From assembly GCA_964371725.1 (NCBI GenBank), contig CAYJNQ010000028.1:1-22493 (forward strand): DNA of 22,493 nucleotides. The letters are read 5' to 3'. Shown one piece after another: positions 15,371-22,493 of this stretch. The position numbers and the translations under genes were made by a program. This DNA is from JAAYCI01 sp964371725 (GTDB lineage Bacteria; Bacillota; Clostridia; Oscillospirales; Ruminococcaceae). The notes below the pieces were generated by a model, which searched no databases, was not told the origin of the DNA, and saw nothing but the letters and a program-made list of their open reading frames with translations. Numbering within the stretch: the stretch's first letter is position 1; every line of letters begins with the position of its first letter.

Positions 15371-15967
15371 TTACACACTCTGGCTTACAGGCGTGTATTC
15401 ATTGGGATACAGTTCCTGATAAGCCGCATAGTTTTCGTTTATTTTGTGCACGTAGTTGTTCATCTGAGGGTAGGGAAATTCAAGCAAAGTTACACCGTCT
15501 TGCGTGTACTGTTCGTCGGCCAATAGTGTGTCGACCGTGCCCATGCCGCTGTGATAAGCTGCGGCTGCTGTGGACACATCCCCTGCATATTTTTCCATGC
15601 AGTAGGCCATGAAATAGCTGCCAAAGCGGATGCTGACTTCAGGCGTATACAAATCTTCAAACACCAAAGCTTCCTCTCTTGCAATTTTGCTTTTCACCCA
15701 GTCGAAGGTGTCGCTTGTCATTTGCATCAGACCAATGGCATCGGCGGAAGAAACAGCATCAGGTTCAAAGCCACTCTCGGTGTAAATAACAGCATAGATG
15801 AGGTTTGGGTCTTGCTCATAGGTCTCGGCCCAGTAGTCCACCTCTTCGGCATACTCGCGCGGGTAGGCCGCCTCGGTGGGCGGCAAGCTCCCTGCACAGG
15901 CCGAAAGAAACAACAACGAAAAAACGAGAAAAAACCCCGCTTGAAACCATCGTATTTTTTTATTCAT
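15371..15967 (-). CDS. lytic transglycosylase lipoprotein (SLT domain)
   Basis: Peptidoglycan-cleaving enzyme of the GH23/SLT fold. The first 23 residues are a lipoprotein signal with lipobox LSAC and lipidated Cys24, so the 198-residue protein should be anchored outside the membrane. Its catalytic domain shows YAVIYTESGFEPDAVSS with the likely catalytic Glu64, then AIGLMQM and the family AAAYHSGMGTVDTLL. I start at ATG 15967, which overlaps the last codons of coaE by 8 bases (ATGAATAA) and has GGAG a few bases upstream; a longer frame to 16243 lies inside coaE and lacks the signal. A coaE-transglycosylase pair is frequent in clostridia, so co-translation here is probably ancestral. Confidence 0.93.
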   Translation of the reverse strand: MNKKIRWFQAGFFLVFSLLFLSACAGSLPPTEAAYPREYAEEVDYWAETYEQDPNLIYAVIYTESGFEPDAVSSADAIGLMQMTSDTFDWVKSKIAREEALVFEDLYTPEVSIRFGSYFMAYCMEKYAGDVSTAAAAYHSGMGTVDTLLADEQYTQDGVTLLEFPYPQMNNYVHKINENYAAYQELYPNEYTPVSQSV

Positions 15968-16595
15968 ATCTCTCCGGGTTGGCGAGCGCTTTTTGTTGCG
16001 CATCTTGTAATTTTTCCAAAAGGAGGTCTGCTTGCTTGTGTAAATGGTGCAAATCCCCGTTGTTTTGCACCATGTAATCGCTTGCACTTCGCAGCTCCTG
16101 TGTGCTTTTTTGTGCCGCAAGGCGGTTTTGTGCCACCTCTTTAGAAATTCCGTCGCGCAAGAGGATTCTCTCCAAAACAAACGTGGGTGTGGCCTCCACC
16201 AAGATGAGTTTATGGCAGTGCTCTTCAAAAATGCTGCCCACAATCATGGCACCATCCAGAAAAAGAAAGGGCATCCCTGCTTCTTGAGCCGCCTTCTCGC
16301 GGGTTTTGAGTTCTTCCAACACATAGGGGTGAACAATGTCGATAAGGCGACGGTTTAGGGATGGGCTTTGATATACTTTTTCCCCCAAGGCCCGCCGACG
16401 CAGTGCCCCTGTTTCATCCACAACATCGTTGCCAAAGGCCGCACAAAGCGCGGCAACACAGGCGCTTTGCGGTGCACATACCACGCGCGAGAGTGTATCT
16501 CCGTCCTCGGCCGCGAACCCACGGCTTTTGTAATAGGCGGCAAGGCTTGATTTACCGCTGCCTGAAAGCCCGGTGATGCCCACTGTCCACATCAT
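15960..16595 (-). CDS. coaE: dephospho-CoA kinase
   Basis: Last enzyme of coenzyme A synthesis: phosphorylates the 3'-hydroxyl of the ribose of dephospho-CoA using ATP. The P-loop GLSGSGKSS (residues 9-17) follows the N-terminal strand; AAEDGDTLSR takes the place of the usual DAD segment; the lid-like region and the later FLDGAMIVGS and LVEATPTFVLERILLRDGIS stretches match the family. The 211-residue length is normal. Its ATG overlaps the stop of sua5 (ATGATG/TGA), and the next gene starts inside its last codons, so the three genes are likely translationally coupled. The ribosome site is weak, in keeping with coupling. Confidence 0.92.
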   Translation of the reverse strand: MMWTVGITGLSGSGKSSLAAYYKSRGFAAEDGDTLSRVVCAPQSACVAALCAAFGNDVVDETGALRRRALGEKVYQSPSLNRRLIDIVHPYVLEELKTREKAAQEAGMPFLFLDGAMIVGSIFEEHCHKLILVEATPTFVLERILLRDGISKEVAQNRLAAQKSTQELRSASDYMVQNNGDLHHLHKQADLLLEKLQDAQQKALANPERYE

Positions 16596-17611
16596 GGTCG
16601 CACCACCCGAAATGCCGCTGCGCGAAGCAGGCGGTTGTACACGGCCAAATGCTCTTCACTTTCGGTTTCACAGCGCACAAGTGCCGCTTTCGCCCCTTTT
16701 TCGTCGAGAAGCCGTAGGGCTGCAAACAGGCCGGCGCTTTGGCTTTTTGCATCGTTAAAACGGCCATAGGAAAGTGCCGGCAGTGGCAAATGATGCTCTT
16801 CTCCCTCAAAACACAGAGCCCACGCATCTGCTGCTTGCACCTGCCGTGCCTGTTCCAAAAAGAATGCAAACGAACCCTCAACAAGCGTCAATTTTGCCAA
16901 AGGTGCATAATGGGTATATTTGGTGCCCGGGCTTTTGGGCACTTTTCCCTCTTCCAGCGGTTTTGTCACCGAAGCGGCATAGCGCACAGGGCGGCCGAGT
17001 ACGCTCTCTATCTCTTCGGCCGTAATAAATCCCGGGCGCAGCACCACGGCTTCTTTTTGCAGGTTCAGTACCGTGGATTCCACCCCCATCACCGAGGGGC
17101 CGCCGTCTAAAATGAATGGAATTTTTCCGGCCAAATCATCCCACACATGAGCAGCCGTGGTGGGGCTGGGCCGCCCGGAACAGTTTGCCGAAGGTGCCGC
17201 CAAGGGCACTTTGCAGGCATCGATTACCTTACGTGCTGCCTCATGGGCAGGAATGCGCACGCCCACGCTGGAAAGCCCGCCACTCACTGCGGGCACAATG
17301 TTTTCGGCCCGCTCTAAAATCAGCGTGAGTGGCCCGGGCCAGAATGCCTCTGCAAGACGGTAGGCATCCTCTGGTATATTTTGAGCCACTTTTTCCAAAT
17401 CTTCCAGTTTTGCAATGTGCACAATGAGGGGGTTGTCTTGTGGGCGGCCTTTGGCCTCAAAGATGCGCGCAACACTTGCGGCAGAGCACGCATTTGCCGC
17501 AAGCCCATACACGGTTTCGGTGGGTAAACCCACCACTTCATCCCTCAAAATCCAGCTTGCGGCCTGTTCGATGGCGTGTGCACTCGCCGTTTGCATCACG
17601 GTTTTTATCAT
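16592..17611 (-). CDS. L-threonylcarbamoyladenylate synthase (Sua5 type)
   Basis: Makes threonylcarbamoyl-AMP from threonine, bicarbonate and ATP, the precursor of the t6A modification at position 37 of ANN-decoding tRNAs. The YrdC domain covers about residues 15-205: GLPTETVYGLAANA, KGRPQDNPLIVHI, WPGPLTLIL, SVGVRIPAH, PLAAPSANCSGRPSPT and GVESTVLNL. The linker SPGTKYTHYAPLA leads into the extra C-terminal Sua5 domain, so this is the long (339-residue) Sua5/YwlC form and not the short TsaC. The start at 17611 is one base after the prfA stop, with GGAG 8 bases upstream. prfA-ywlC proximity is also seen in Bacillus, which supports the call. Confidence 0.95.
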   Translation of the reverse strand: MIKTVMQTASAHAIEQAASWILRDEVVGLPTETVYGLAANACSAASVARIFEAKGRPQDNPLIVHIAKLEDLEKVAQNIPEDAYRLAEAFWPGPLTLILERAENIVPAVSGGLSSVGVRIPAHEAARKVIDACKVPLAAPSANCSGRPSPTTAAHVWDDLAGKIPFILDGGPSVMGVESTVLNLQKEAVVLRPGFITAEEIESVLGRPVRYAASVTKPLEEGKVPKSPGTKYTHYAPLAKLTLVEGSFAFFLEQARQVQAADAWALCFEGEEHHLPLPALSYGRFNDAKSQSAGLFAALRLLDEKGAKAALVRCETESEEHLAVYNRLLRAAAFRVVRP

Positions 17612-17612
17612 G

Positions 17613-18689
17613 TTAATTCTCCGAGGCCGCTTTGAGTTTCTCCGCTTGGTCGGCGGCCAGCATCGGGTCAAGCAACTCATCGAGCCCACCGGACAAAATG
17701 CTATCGAGTTTATAAAGTGTAAGGTTGATGCGGTGGTCTGTTACACGGCTTTGCGGGTAGTTGTAGGTGCGAATACGCTCGCTGCGGTCGCCCGAGCCCA
17801 CCTGTGTGCGCCGTGCTGCATCAATTTCGCTTTTCTGGGCCTCTTGTTTTTGTTGCAACAAGCGGCTGCGCAACACCTTCATCGCCTTGTCACGGTTTTT
17901 GTGCTGGCTGCGCTCGTCTTGACACTCCACCACCATGCCCGTGGGCAAATGGGTGATGCGAATGGCGCTGGAAGTTTTGTTTACGTGCTGGCCGCCCGCG
18001 CCGGAAGCGCGAAAGGTGTCCACTTTCAAATCGGCCGTGTTGATGTCCACATCCACTTCATCGGCTTCGGCCATCACGGCCACGGTTACGGCCGAGGTGT
18101 GAATACGCCCTTGCGCCTCGGTTTCCGGCACACGTTGCACGCGGTGTGTGCCTGCTTCAAACTTCATGCGGCTGTACACACTGTCCCCCTCCAAAGAGAA
18201 CTCCACTTCCTTAAGGCCGCCCAGCTCGGTTTCACTTGCGTTGAGAACTTCCAGCGTCCAGCCGCGTTTTTCGGCGTATAAATTGTACATGCGAAACAGG
18301 CTGTTTGCAAACAGCGCCGCCTCATCCCCGCCTGTGCCACCACGAATTTCCATGATGACACCACGCTCGTCGTTTTCATCTTTTGGCAACAGCAAAATAC
18401 GAAGTTCTTGCGAAAGAACATCTACTTTTTCGCGGTTTTCATCCAGTTCTTCCTTGGCCAGCTCACGCAATTCTGCATCCAGGCCGCCCTCGTCTAAAAG
18501 GGCTTTTGCCTCCTCCATGGCCTTTTGTGCCGCAAGGTAGGCGTCGTAGGTTTCAATCAGCGGCGTGAGCTGCTTGTACTCTTTCATCAGCGCCGTATAT
18601 TTTGCGTTGTCCTGCACGGTGGCAGGGTCTTGTAAGCGCCGGTTGATTTCTTCAAAGCGGCCTTTCACCGCATGTAAACTCTCGAACAT
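17613..18689 (-). CDS. prfA: peptide chain release factor 1
   Basis: Recognises UAA and UAG stop codons in the ribosomal A site and triggers peptide release. The codon-reading tripeptide is PET in RVPETEAQGRIHTSAV, in the place of the RF1 P-x-T motif. The GGQ catalytic loop is GAGGQHVNKTSSAIRI with Gln234. The N-terminal helical domain (MFESLHAVKGRFEEINRRL) and total length 358 are typical. RF1 rather than RF2 is indicated by the PxT motif and the absence of a programmed frameshift. The ATG is fixed by family N-termini, yet the nearest AAGGAG is 15 bases away. Second gene of the operon, 38 bases after the small DUF951 gene. Confidence 0.97.
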   Translation of the reverse strand: MFESLHAVKGRFEEINRRLQDPATVQDNAKYTALMKEYKQLTPLIETYDAYLAAQKAMEEAKALLDEGGLDAELRELAKEELDENREKVDVLSQELRILLLPKDENDERGVIMEIRGGTGGDEAALFANSLFRMYNLYAEKRGWTLEVLNASETELGGLKEVEFSLEGDSVYSRMKFEAGTHRVQRVPETEAQGRIHTSAVTVAVMAEADEVDVDINTADLKVDTFRASGAGGQHVNKTSSAIRITHLPTGMVVECQDERSQHKNRDKAMKVLRSRLLQQKQEAQKSEIDAARRTQVGSGDRSERIRTYNYPQSRVTDHRINLTLYKLDSILSGGLDELLDPMLAADQAEKLKAASEN

Positions 18690-18704
18690 AGGCGTTTCTT
18701 CTGT

Positions 18705-18710
18705 CTCCTT
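18705..18710 (-). promoter_or_regulatory. distant Shine-Dalgarno of prfA
   Basis: AAGGAG stands 15 bases before the prfA ATG, well beyond the usual 5-10. No alternative start codon lies between them in frame. Translation may be weakened or need a local fold that shortens the distance. Confidence 0.5.
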
Positions 18711-18727
18711 CTTTGTTCTTTTCTATT

Positions 18728-18907
18728 TTATTTTGAAAGGATGTGTTTGATGTTTTTTTCAATCTTAACCCGGGGCAGCATCACTTCTCGCCCACAAGTT
18801 TTGCAGCGAATACGAAAATCCATACCTACGCGCAACACCTCAAACTCAAACCCGCCACATGGATGTTGTTTCTTCACCACGATGCAATCGCCAACTTTGA
18901 TATCCAT
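18728..18907 (-). CDS. DUF951 family small protein
   Basis: A 59-residue basic protein with the DUF951 pattern: IKVGDCIVVKKQHPCGG at the start, then EFEVLRVGMDFRIRCKTCGREVMLPR. Cys residues in HPCGG and CKTCG suggest a small metal- or RNA-binding fold, but no function is established for the family. The ATG at 18907 is supported by GGGAGG seven bases upstream; a longer frame to 18982 runs through the promoter. It is the first gene of the prfA operon. Its small size and conserved cysteines make it a real gene rather than a chance frame. Confidence 0.85.
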   Translation of the reverse strand: MDIKVGDCIVVKKQHPCGGFEFEVLRVGMDFRIRCKTCGREVMLPRVKIEKNIKHILSK

Positions 18908-18953
18908 GCGGCAGCCTCCCGTTGTTCTTCTGTTGCAACCATGCGTGGTATAC

Positions 18954-18982
18954 ATTATACTGTAAAAGGAGTATTTTCGCAA
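18954..18982 (-). promoter_or_regulatory. sigma-A promoter of the DUF951-prfA operon
   Basis: On the minus strand TTGCGA (18977-18982) and a perfect TATAAT (18954-18959) are 17 bases apart, about 50 bases before the DUF951 start. It is back-to-back with the SRP RNA promoter, with 29 bases between the two -35 boxes. Confidence 0.8.
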
Positions 18983-19011
18983 GAAGCCAAAAAAGAGTGC
19001 GGATGAATGTC

Positions 19012-19040
19012 TTGCAATTTTTTGCCCGTTTCGGTATAAT
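19012..19040 (+). promoter_or_regulatory. sigma-A promoter of the SRP RNA-dnaX unit
   Basis: TTGCAA (19012-19017) and a perfect TATAAT (19035-19040) are 17 bases apart. The transcript would start near 19047, leaving about 60 bases of leader before the SRP RNA; in that leader CAGCCAAA can pair with TTTGGCGCTG and AGAC with GTCT. Confidence 0.8.
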
Positions 19041-19108
19041 ATTATAGGATATCAGCCAAATGGGTGATTTTCAAAACGGATAAGACGGTGTCTTTTGGCG
19101 CTGTTTTG

Positions 19109-19220
19109 CATACGGAAGGTGGGTCCTGTGCAACGGGCCGCCGTGAACCATGTCAGGCGGGGAACCGAGCAGCATTAAGCGGATGTGTCTGTGTGCCGCA
19201 GTCAACCTGCCTTTCGTATG
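19109..19220 (+). ncRNA. ffs: signal recognition particle RNA, short (4.5S-like) form
   Basis: RNA core of the signal recognition particle, which with Ffh targets membrane proteins. The most conserved part is visible: ACCATGTCAGGC, a GGAA tetraloop closed by CGG/CCG, and CCGAGCAGCATTAAG, equal to the helix 8 consensus that binds Ffh. The outer helix is formed by CATACGGAAGGTGGG and CCTGCCTTTCGTATG, 15 pairs with a few G-U. These ends delimit a 112-base RNA without an Alu domain, like the short bacterial type and unlike the long form of Bacillus. It lies directly before dnaX, as in other Firmicutes. Confidence 0.93.
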
Positions 19221-19276
19221 GAGAACAGCACAAAGCCTGTCTTTTCTTCTTTTGTATCGGGAAAGGGAGGTGCGCT

Positions 19277-20959
19277 GTGTATCAGGCCTTGTATCGAAAA
19301 TGGCGTCCTCGCGGCTTTGATGACATCGTGGGGCAAGAGGCCATCACGGGTGCGTTGCTTTGCCAAATCAATGCAAACCGCATCGGCCATGCCTATTTGT
19401 TCACAGGTACACGCGGCACGGGAAAAACCACCTGTGCCAAGGTGCTGGCGAAGGCTGTGAACTGTGAAAACCCCGGCTCCCGGGGCCCTTGTGGCGAGTG
19501 CCCGTGCTGCCTTGGTATTGACAACGGCACGATGCTGGATGTCACCGAGATTGATGCGGCCTCGAACAATGGCGTAGACGATGTGCGCGATTTGCGCGAT
19601 GAAACCGTGTTTCGCCCGGGGCGTTGCCGTTATCGCGTATACATCATAGACGAAGTGCATATGCTTTCCATTCAGGCATTCAACGCCTTGCTCAAAATTT
19701 TAGAAGAGCCCCCTTCACATGTGATTTTTATTTTGGCCACCACGGAAATCCATAAGGTGCCCGCCACCATTTTGTCTCGTTGCCAGCGGTTCGATTTTTT
19801 GCGCATTGCACAAAATATCATCAAGCAGCGTCTTTTGAAAATAGCCGAGGCAGAGGAGATTTCTTTGGAGGACGATGCCGCCGCGCTCGTGGCCGTTTTG
19901 GGAGACGGTTCTATGCGAGATGCACTGTCTCTGCTAGACACCTGTGCCGCTTTGGGCGGCATCATAGACGAAGAGCGTGTGCGCACCATGGCCGGCGTCA
20001 CCGATAAAAACCATCTTTTTTCTTTGGGAGAGGCCGTTGCCAAAGCCGATGTCGGTGCTGTGGTCACCCAAATCACAGCCCTGCGCGAGCGCTCTATAGA
20101 TATAAAACGCCTGTGCGAAGAGCTTGTGGCACATTACCGCAACTGTTTGCTTGCCATTGTGGATTCTAGCGGTTCTCTCTTGGATTTTTTGCCGGAGGAT
20201 GAGAAAGAACGATATCTGCTTTGTACCAAGGGACAGAGTGAAGCCACTTGTATTCGTGCGGTGCGTCGTTTGGCCGAGGCATTGGACAAAATGGGGCGCA
20301 GCCCAAACCCACGTGTGGAGTTGGAATTGGCCATGTTCGACATTGCCCTTTTGGCGCAAAACACAGCCGTGCAAACCTTGCCCCAGAAGACGGTGCAAAG
20401 CGGTGAGGCACCTGCGATGGCCGAAAGGGTGGAACAGGTGGCCGTGGTGCAGGAACAAAGCACAAGAGAACAAGAGCAAACCACAGAACACGAAAATGGT
20501 TCACAGGAAAACGAACCTTTGGCGGAAAGGACGAACGACAATTCGCCTTTGCCCTCTTTTCAAGAGCTGCCAGTTTCTGCCGAAGAAGAAAACGAACCCG
20601 CAAAACAACCGGAACCCTTTTCTCTCTGGCCGCAGGTGGTGGAACAAATTGGCAAAACAGACTCCATGGTGTATTCTTTTGTAAAGAAAACAGACGCCTA
20701 TTTTGACGGAAAACGTGTTTTGCTGGATGGCGGAGATGTGTTTTTAGAGTTTATGCGTGCGAACACCAAAGTGAGCGAAGTGATCAAAGCGGCCATTCAA
20801 ACGGTAAGCGGCACGCGCTACGGCATTGGCCCCTACTTAAAAAAACCAAAGGAACAGCCCCTTTTGGAAACCACCCGACAAACATTGGCCGAGTGGCAGG
20901 AAAAGGGTGTTCCCATTGAATATGAAAAAAAAGAAGACCAAAAAGGAGACAAGATATGA
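19277..20959 (+). CDS. dnaX: DNA polymerase III subunit gamma/tau
   Basis: ATPase motor of the clamp loader. Motifs in order: YQALYRKWRPRGFDDIVGQE at the N-terminus, Walker A GTRGTGKT (44-51), zinc cysteines Cys63, 72, 75 and 78, Walker B DEVH (125-128), sensor 1 ATTE and the arginine-finger SRC. The AAA and collar domains end near residue 365, followed by a Glu/Gln-rich linker (about 370-450) and a C-terminal domain (SLWPQVVEQIGKTDSMVYSFVK). It starts at GTG 19277, set by AAAGGGAGG six bases upstream; the longer frame to 19064 would run through the SRP RNA. At 560 residues it matches the Bacillus protein. Its TGA overlaps the next ATG. Confidence 0.97.
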   Translation: MYQALYRKWRPRGFDDIVGQEAITGALLCQINANRIGHAYLFTGTRGTGKTTCAKVLAKAVNCENPGSRGPCGECPCCLGIDNGTMLDVTEIDAASNNGVDDVRDLRDETVFRPGRCRYRVYIIDEVHMLSIQAFNALLKILEEPPSHVIFILATTEIHKVPATILSRCQRFDFLRIAQNIIKQRLLKIAEAEEISLEDDAAALVAVLGDGSMRDALSLLDTCAALGGIIDEERVRTMAGVTDKNHLFSLGEAVAKADVGAVVTQITALRERSIDIKRLCEELVAHYRNCLLAIVDSSGSLLDFLPEDEKERYLLCTKGQSEATCIRAVRRLAEALDKMGRSPNPRVELELAMFDIALLAQNTAVQTLPQKTVQSGEAPAMAERVEQVAVVQEQSTREQEQTTEHENGSQENEPLAERTNDNSPLPSFQELPVSAEEENEPAKQPEPFSLWPQVVEQIGKTDSMVYSFVKKTDAYFDGKRVLLDGGDVFLEFMRANTKVSEVIKAAIQTVSGTRYGIGPYLKKPKEQPLLETTRQTLAEWQEKGVPIEYEKKEDQKGDKI

Positions 20960-21303
20960 AAGCAAGATTACCCGACGGCTATGGAAAACAAAACGTCAAC
21001 GCCCTGATGAAACAGGCACAAGATATGCAAAATCAAATGCAGGCAAAGCAGGATGAATTGCGTGAAGAGGAAATGATAGCCTCCTCCGGTGGGGGCATGG
21101 TGGAAATCACCATGCGTGGTGACTATACGGTGACAGCTGTGAAAATCAACCCGGAAATTGTGAATGCCGACGACGTGGAAATGCTTGAAGACCTTGTGGG
21201 CGCTGCGGTTAACGAGGGTGTGCGCCAGGTGAACGAAAGGGCGGACAAAGAGATGGAAACCATCTCCGGTTCATTCCCGGGCCTTGCCGGGTTGGGTCTG
21301 TAA
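20956..21303 (+). CDS. YbaB/EbfC family nucleoid-associated protein
   Basis: Small DNA-binding protein of 115 residues that dimerises through long helices and associates with the nucleoid. The family signature is clear: NALMKQAQDMQNQMQAKQDELREEE (long N-terminal helix), SGGGMVEITMRGDYTVTAVKINPEI, EMLEDLVGAAVNEGVRQV and a C-terminal GSFPGLAGLGL. Its ATG overlaps the dnaX stop (ATGA) and has AAGGAG seven bases upstream; recR starts two bases after its stop. The dnaX-ybaB-recR order is conserved across many bacteria. Confidence 0.96.
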   Translation: MKARLPDGYGKQNVNALMKQAQDMQNQMQAKQDELREEEMIASSGGGMVEITMRGDYTVTAVKINPEIVNADDVEMLEDLVGAAVNEGVRQVNERADKEMETISGSFPGLAGLGL

Positions 21304-21304
21304 A

Positions 21305-21904
21305 ATGGCGCAAAACGCAGAGCCTTTAGAGCGGCTCACTGAACATTTTGCGCGACTGAACGGAATTGGGCGCAAAAGTGCCCAGCGTTTGGCTTATCAA
21401 GTATTGGGCATGGAAGAGGCGCAGGCCAAGGCGTTTTCGCAGGCCATTTTAGACGCACACGAAAAAATTCGCCGCTGCCGGTGTTGCCAAAATTTAACCG
21501 AAGGGGAGCTTTGCCCCATCTGCGAAGATCCAAAGCGGGACACGGGCATTATTTGTGTGGTGGAAAGCCCACGCGATGTGCTGGCCTTTGAGCATACGCG
21601 CGAATATCATGGGCTGTATCATGTGTTACACGGTCTCATCTCGCCGGCCGACGGCATCGGCCCCGATCAGCTTCCGGTGAAGGAGTTGCTTCACCGTTTG
21701 CAAGACGAGTGTGTACATGAGGTGATTATGGCCACAAACCCAAATGTGGAAGGCGAGGCCACAGCTATGTATCTTGCACGGCTCATAAAGCCCCTTGGCG
21801 TGCAAACAACACGCCTTGCCTACGGTTTGCCCGTCAACGCCAATTTGGAGCATATTGATGATGTGACCTTATACCGTGCGTTGGAAGGTCGCGGTGAAAT
21901 GTGA
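21305..21904 (+). CDS. recR: recombination mediator protein RecR
   Basis: Works with RecO (and RecF) to load RecA on gaps in single-stranded DNA. The 199 residues contain, in order, a helix-hairpin-helix (LNGIGRKSAQRLAYQVL), a four-Cys zinc finger (Cys58, 61, 70, 73), a Toprim domain (IICVVESPRDVLAFE to MATNPNVEGEATAMYLARLI) and the C-terminal TRLAYGLPVNANLEHID with Walker-like residues. I start at ATG 21305, just after the ybaB stop, because the family N-terminus begins there; the frame to 21284 lies inside ybaB. The ribosome site is weak, consistent with coupling. Confidence 0.97.
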   Translation: MAQNAEPLERLTEHFARLNGIGRKSAQRLAYQVLGMEEAQAKAFSQAILDAHEKIRRCRCCQNLTEGELCPICEDPKRDTGIICVVESPRDVLAFEHTREYHGLYHVLHGLISPADGIGPDQLPVKELLHRLQDECVHEVIMATNPNVEGEATAMYLARLIKPLGVQTTRLAYGLPVNANLEHIDDVTLYRALEGRGEM

Positions 21905-21912
21905 TTTTTTGC

Positions 21913-21941
21913 TTGACAAAATGCCGTGATTGCGGTATTCT
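21913..21941 (+). promoter_or_regulatory. sigma-A promoter of smpB(-ssrA)
   Basis: A perfect -35 TTGACA (21913-21918) and -10 TATTCT (21936-21941) are 17 bases apart, with a predicted start near 21948. The leader to smpB is about 25 bases and carries GGGGAGGG. Confidence 0.82.
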
Positions 21942-21972
21942 ATGAGTCCAAGTTTAGGGGAGGGAAGCCGCT

Positions 21973-22434
21973 GTGGAAAAAGTAAAAATGGTAGCGGTGA
22001 ACCGCAAAGCACGCCATGAATACGAAATTTTGGACCGCCTTGAAGCCGGAATAGAGCTTGTGGGTACCGAAGTGAAAAGCATTCGGCAGGGTTCTGTGAA
22101 CCTTAAAGATTCCTGGGTAGATATAAAAAATGGCGAGGCATTTCTGTTGGCTATGCATATTTCCCCGTATGAAAAGGGAAACATTTTTAATCGCGACCCA
22201 CTTCGTACGCGCAAATTGCTTTTGCACCGCAAAGAAATTCGTAAATTACAGGCAGACATAAAAGTGAAGGGATTGACATTGATTCCTTTGTCACTTTATT
22301 TCAAACGTTCTCATGTAAAAATAGAGCTTGGCATTTGCAAAGGAAAAAAGCTGTACGACAAGCGTGCTTCCAAAGCAGAAGCCGACGCCAAACGCACGAT
22401 GGAAAGGGCGATGAAAACACGTTCTTTATCATAA
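21973..22434 (+). CDS. smpB: SsrA-binding protein SmpB
   Basis: Binds the tRNA-like part of tmRNA and brings it to stalled ribosomes in trans-translation. The 153-residue protein shows the family pattern: VAVNRKARHEYEILDRLEAGIELVGTEVKSIRQGSVNLKDSWV, then AMHISPYEKGN, DPLRTRKLLLHRKEI and GLTLIPLSLYFK, and the basic tail KKLYDKRASKAEADAKR that enters the mRNA channel. The start is GTG 21973, placed by GGGGAGGG about 8 bases upstream; an ATG five codons later is a weaker choice. It lies four bases before tmRNA, the usual smpB-ssrA arrangement. Confidence 0.97.
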   Translation: MEKVKMVAVNRKARHEYEILDRLEAGIELVGTEVKSIRQGSVNLKDSWVDIKNGEAFLLAMHISPYEKGNIFNRDPLRTRKLLLHRKEIRKLQADIKVKGLTLIPLSLYFKRSHVKIELGICKGKKLYDKRASKAEADAKRTMERAMKTRSLS

Positions 22435-22438
22435 ATAG

Positions 22439-22493
22439 GGGGATGTAAAGGTTTCGACAGGGAGAGGAAAGCCAGAGCAGCGGGTAGTGTTGT
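22439..22493 (+). ncRNA. ssrA: tmRNA, 5' end (cut by window edge)
   Basis: Starts with GGGGATGTAAAGGTTTCGACAG, the highly conserved 5' end of tmRNA that forms half of the acceptor stem and the D-loop-like region. Only about 55 bases are present; the tag reading frame and the T-arm lie outside. It is four bases after smpB and could be co-transcribed with it. Confidence 0.92.

Noticed and set aside
19221..19260. Possible terminator after the SRP RNA
   Set aside because: Only a four-pair ACAG/CTGT stem precedes the T-rich stretch; too weak to call.
19064..19276. N-terminal extension of dnaX
   Set aside because: It runs through the SRP RNA; GTG 19277 has an ideal ribosome site and matches the family start.
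20839..20945. A-rich slippery runs near the end of dnaX
   Set aside because: They lie at the very C-terminus, far past the place where gamma/tau frameshifting would be useful, and no stimulatory hairpin is seen.

Overview
The window looks like chromosomal housekeeping DNA from a low-to-medium-GC Gram-positive bacterium, most likely a clostridial (Oscillospirales-type) Firmicute. The evidence is consensus sigma-A promoters (TTGACA/TATAAT with 17-base spacing), strong AGGAGG-type ribosome binding sites, lipoprotein signal peptides, the SRP RNA-dnaX-ybaB-recR order, smpB next to ssrA, and a Toprim protein resembling RNase M5. The genus assignment is inference; no rRNA or tRNA gene lies in the window. 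I see no phage, transposase or CRISPR array.

Layout. (1) 1-2.6 kb, minus strand: a three-gene polar amino-acid ABC transporter (binding lipoprotein, permease, ATPase) with an intercistronic hairpin after the binding-protein gene and a terminator at the window edge. (2) 2.8-10.6 kb, plus strand: alaS and a HIT protein, a 282-base gap with hairpins, then comEC, holA and an RNase-M5-like Toprim gene fused in frame to a HAD phosphatase-like domain. (3) 10.6-12.9 kb, minus strand: xpt followed 15 bases later by glpK, ending in an imperfect palindrome and an intrinsic terminator. (4) 13.1-13.8 kb, plus strand: a membrane-anchored alpha/beta hydrolase. (5) 13.9-19.0 kb, minus strand: a six-gene operon, DUF951-prfA-sua5-coaE-lytic transglycosylase-M18 aminopeptidase, from one good promoter to one strong terminator. 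(6) 19.0-22.5 kb, plus strand: a short SRP RNA, dnaX, ybaB/ebfC and recR, then smpB with its own promoter and the 5' end of tmRNA, cut by the window edge.

Functionally, the plus-strand genes cover tRNA charging, DNA uptake, the replisome clamp loader (both delta and gamma/tau subunits are encoded here), recombinational repair and ribosome rescue. The prfA operon joins translation termination, the tRNA t6A modification precursor, CoA synthesis and wall or peptide turnover. No clear new defence or mobile system is visible. The observations most worth checking are the Toprim-HAD fusion with a consensus Shine-Dalgarno just before its second domain, a ComEC whose metallo-beta-lactamase-like tail has lost its metal motif, the palindrome overlapping the glpK stop codon, and the unusual xpt-glpK pairing.
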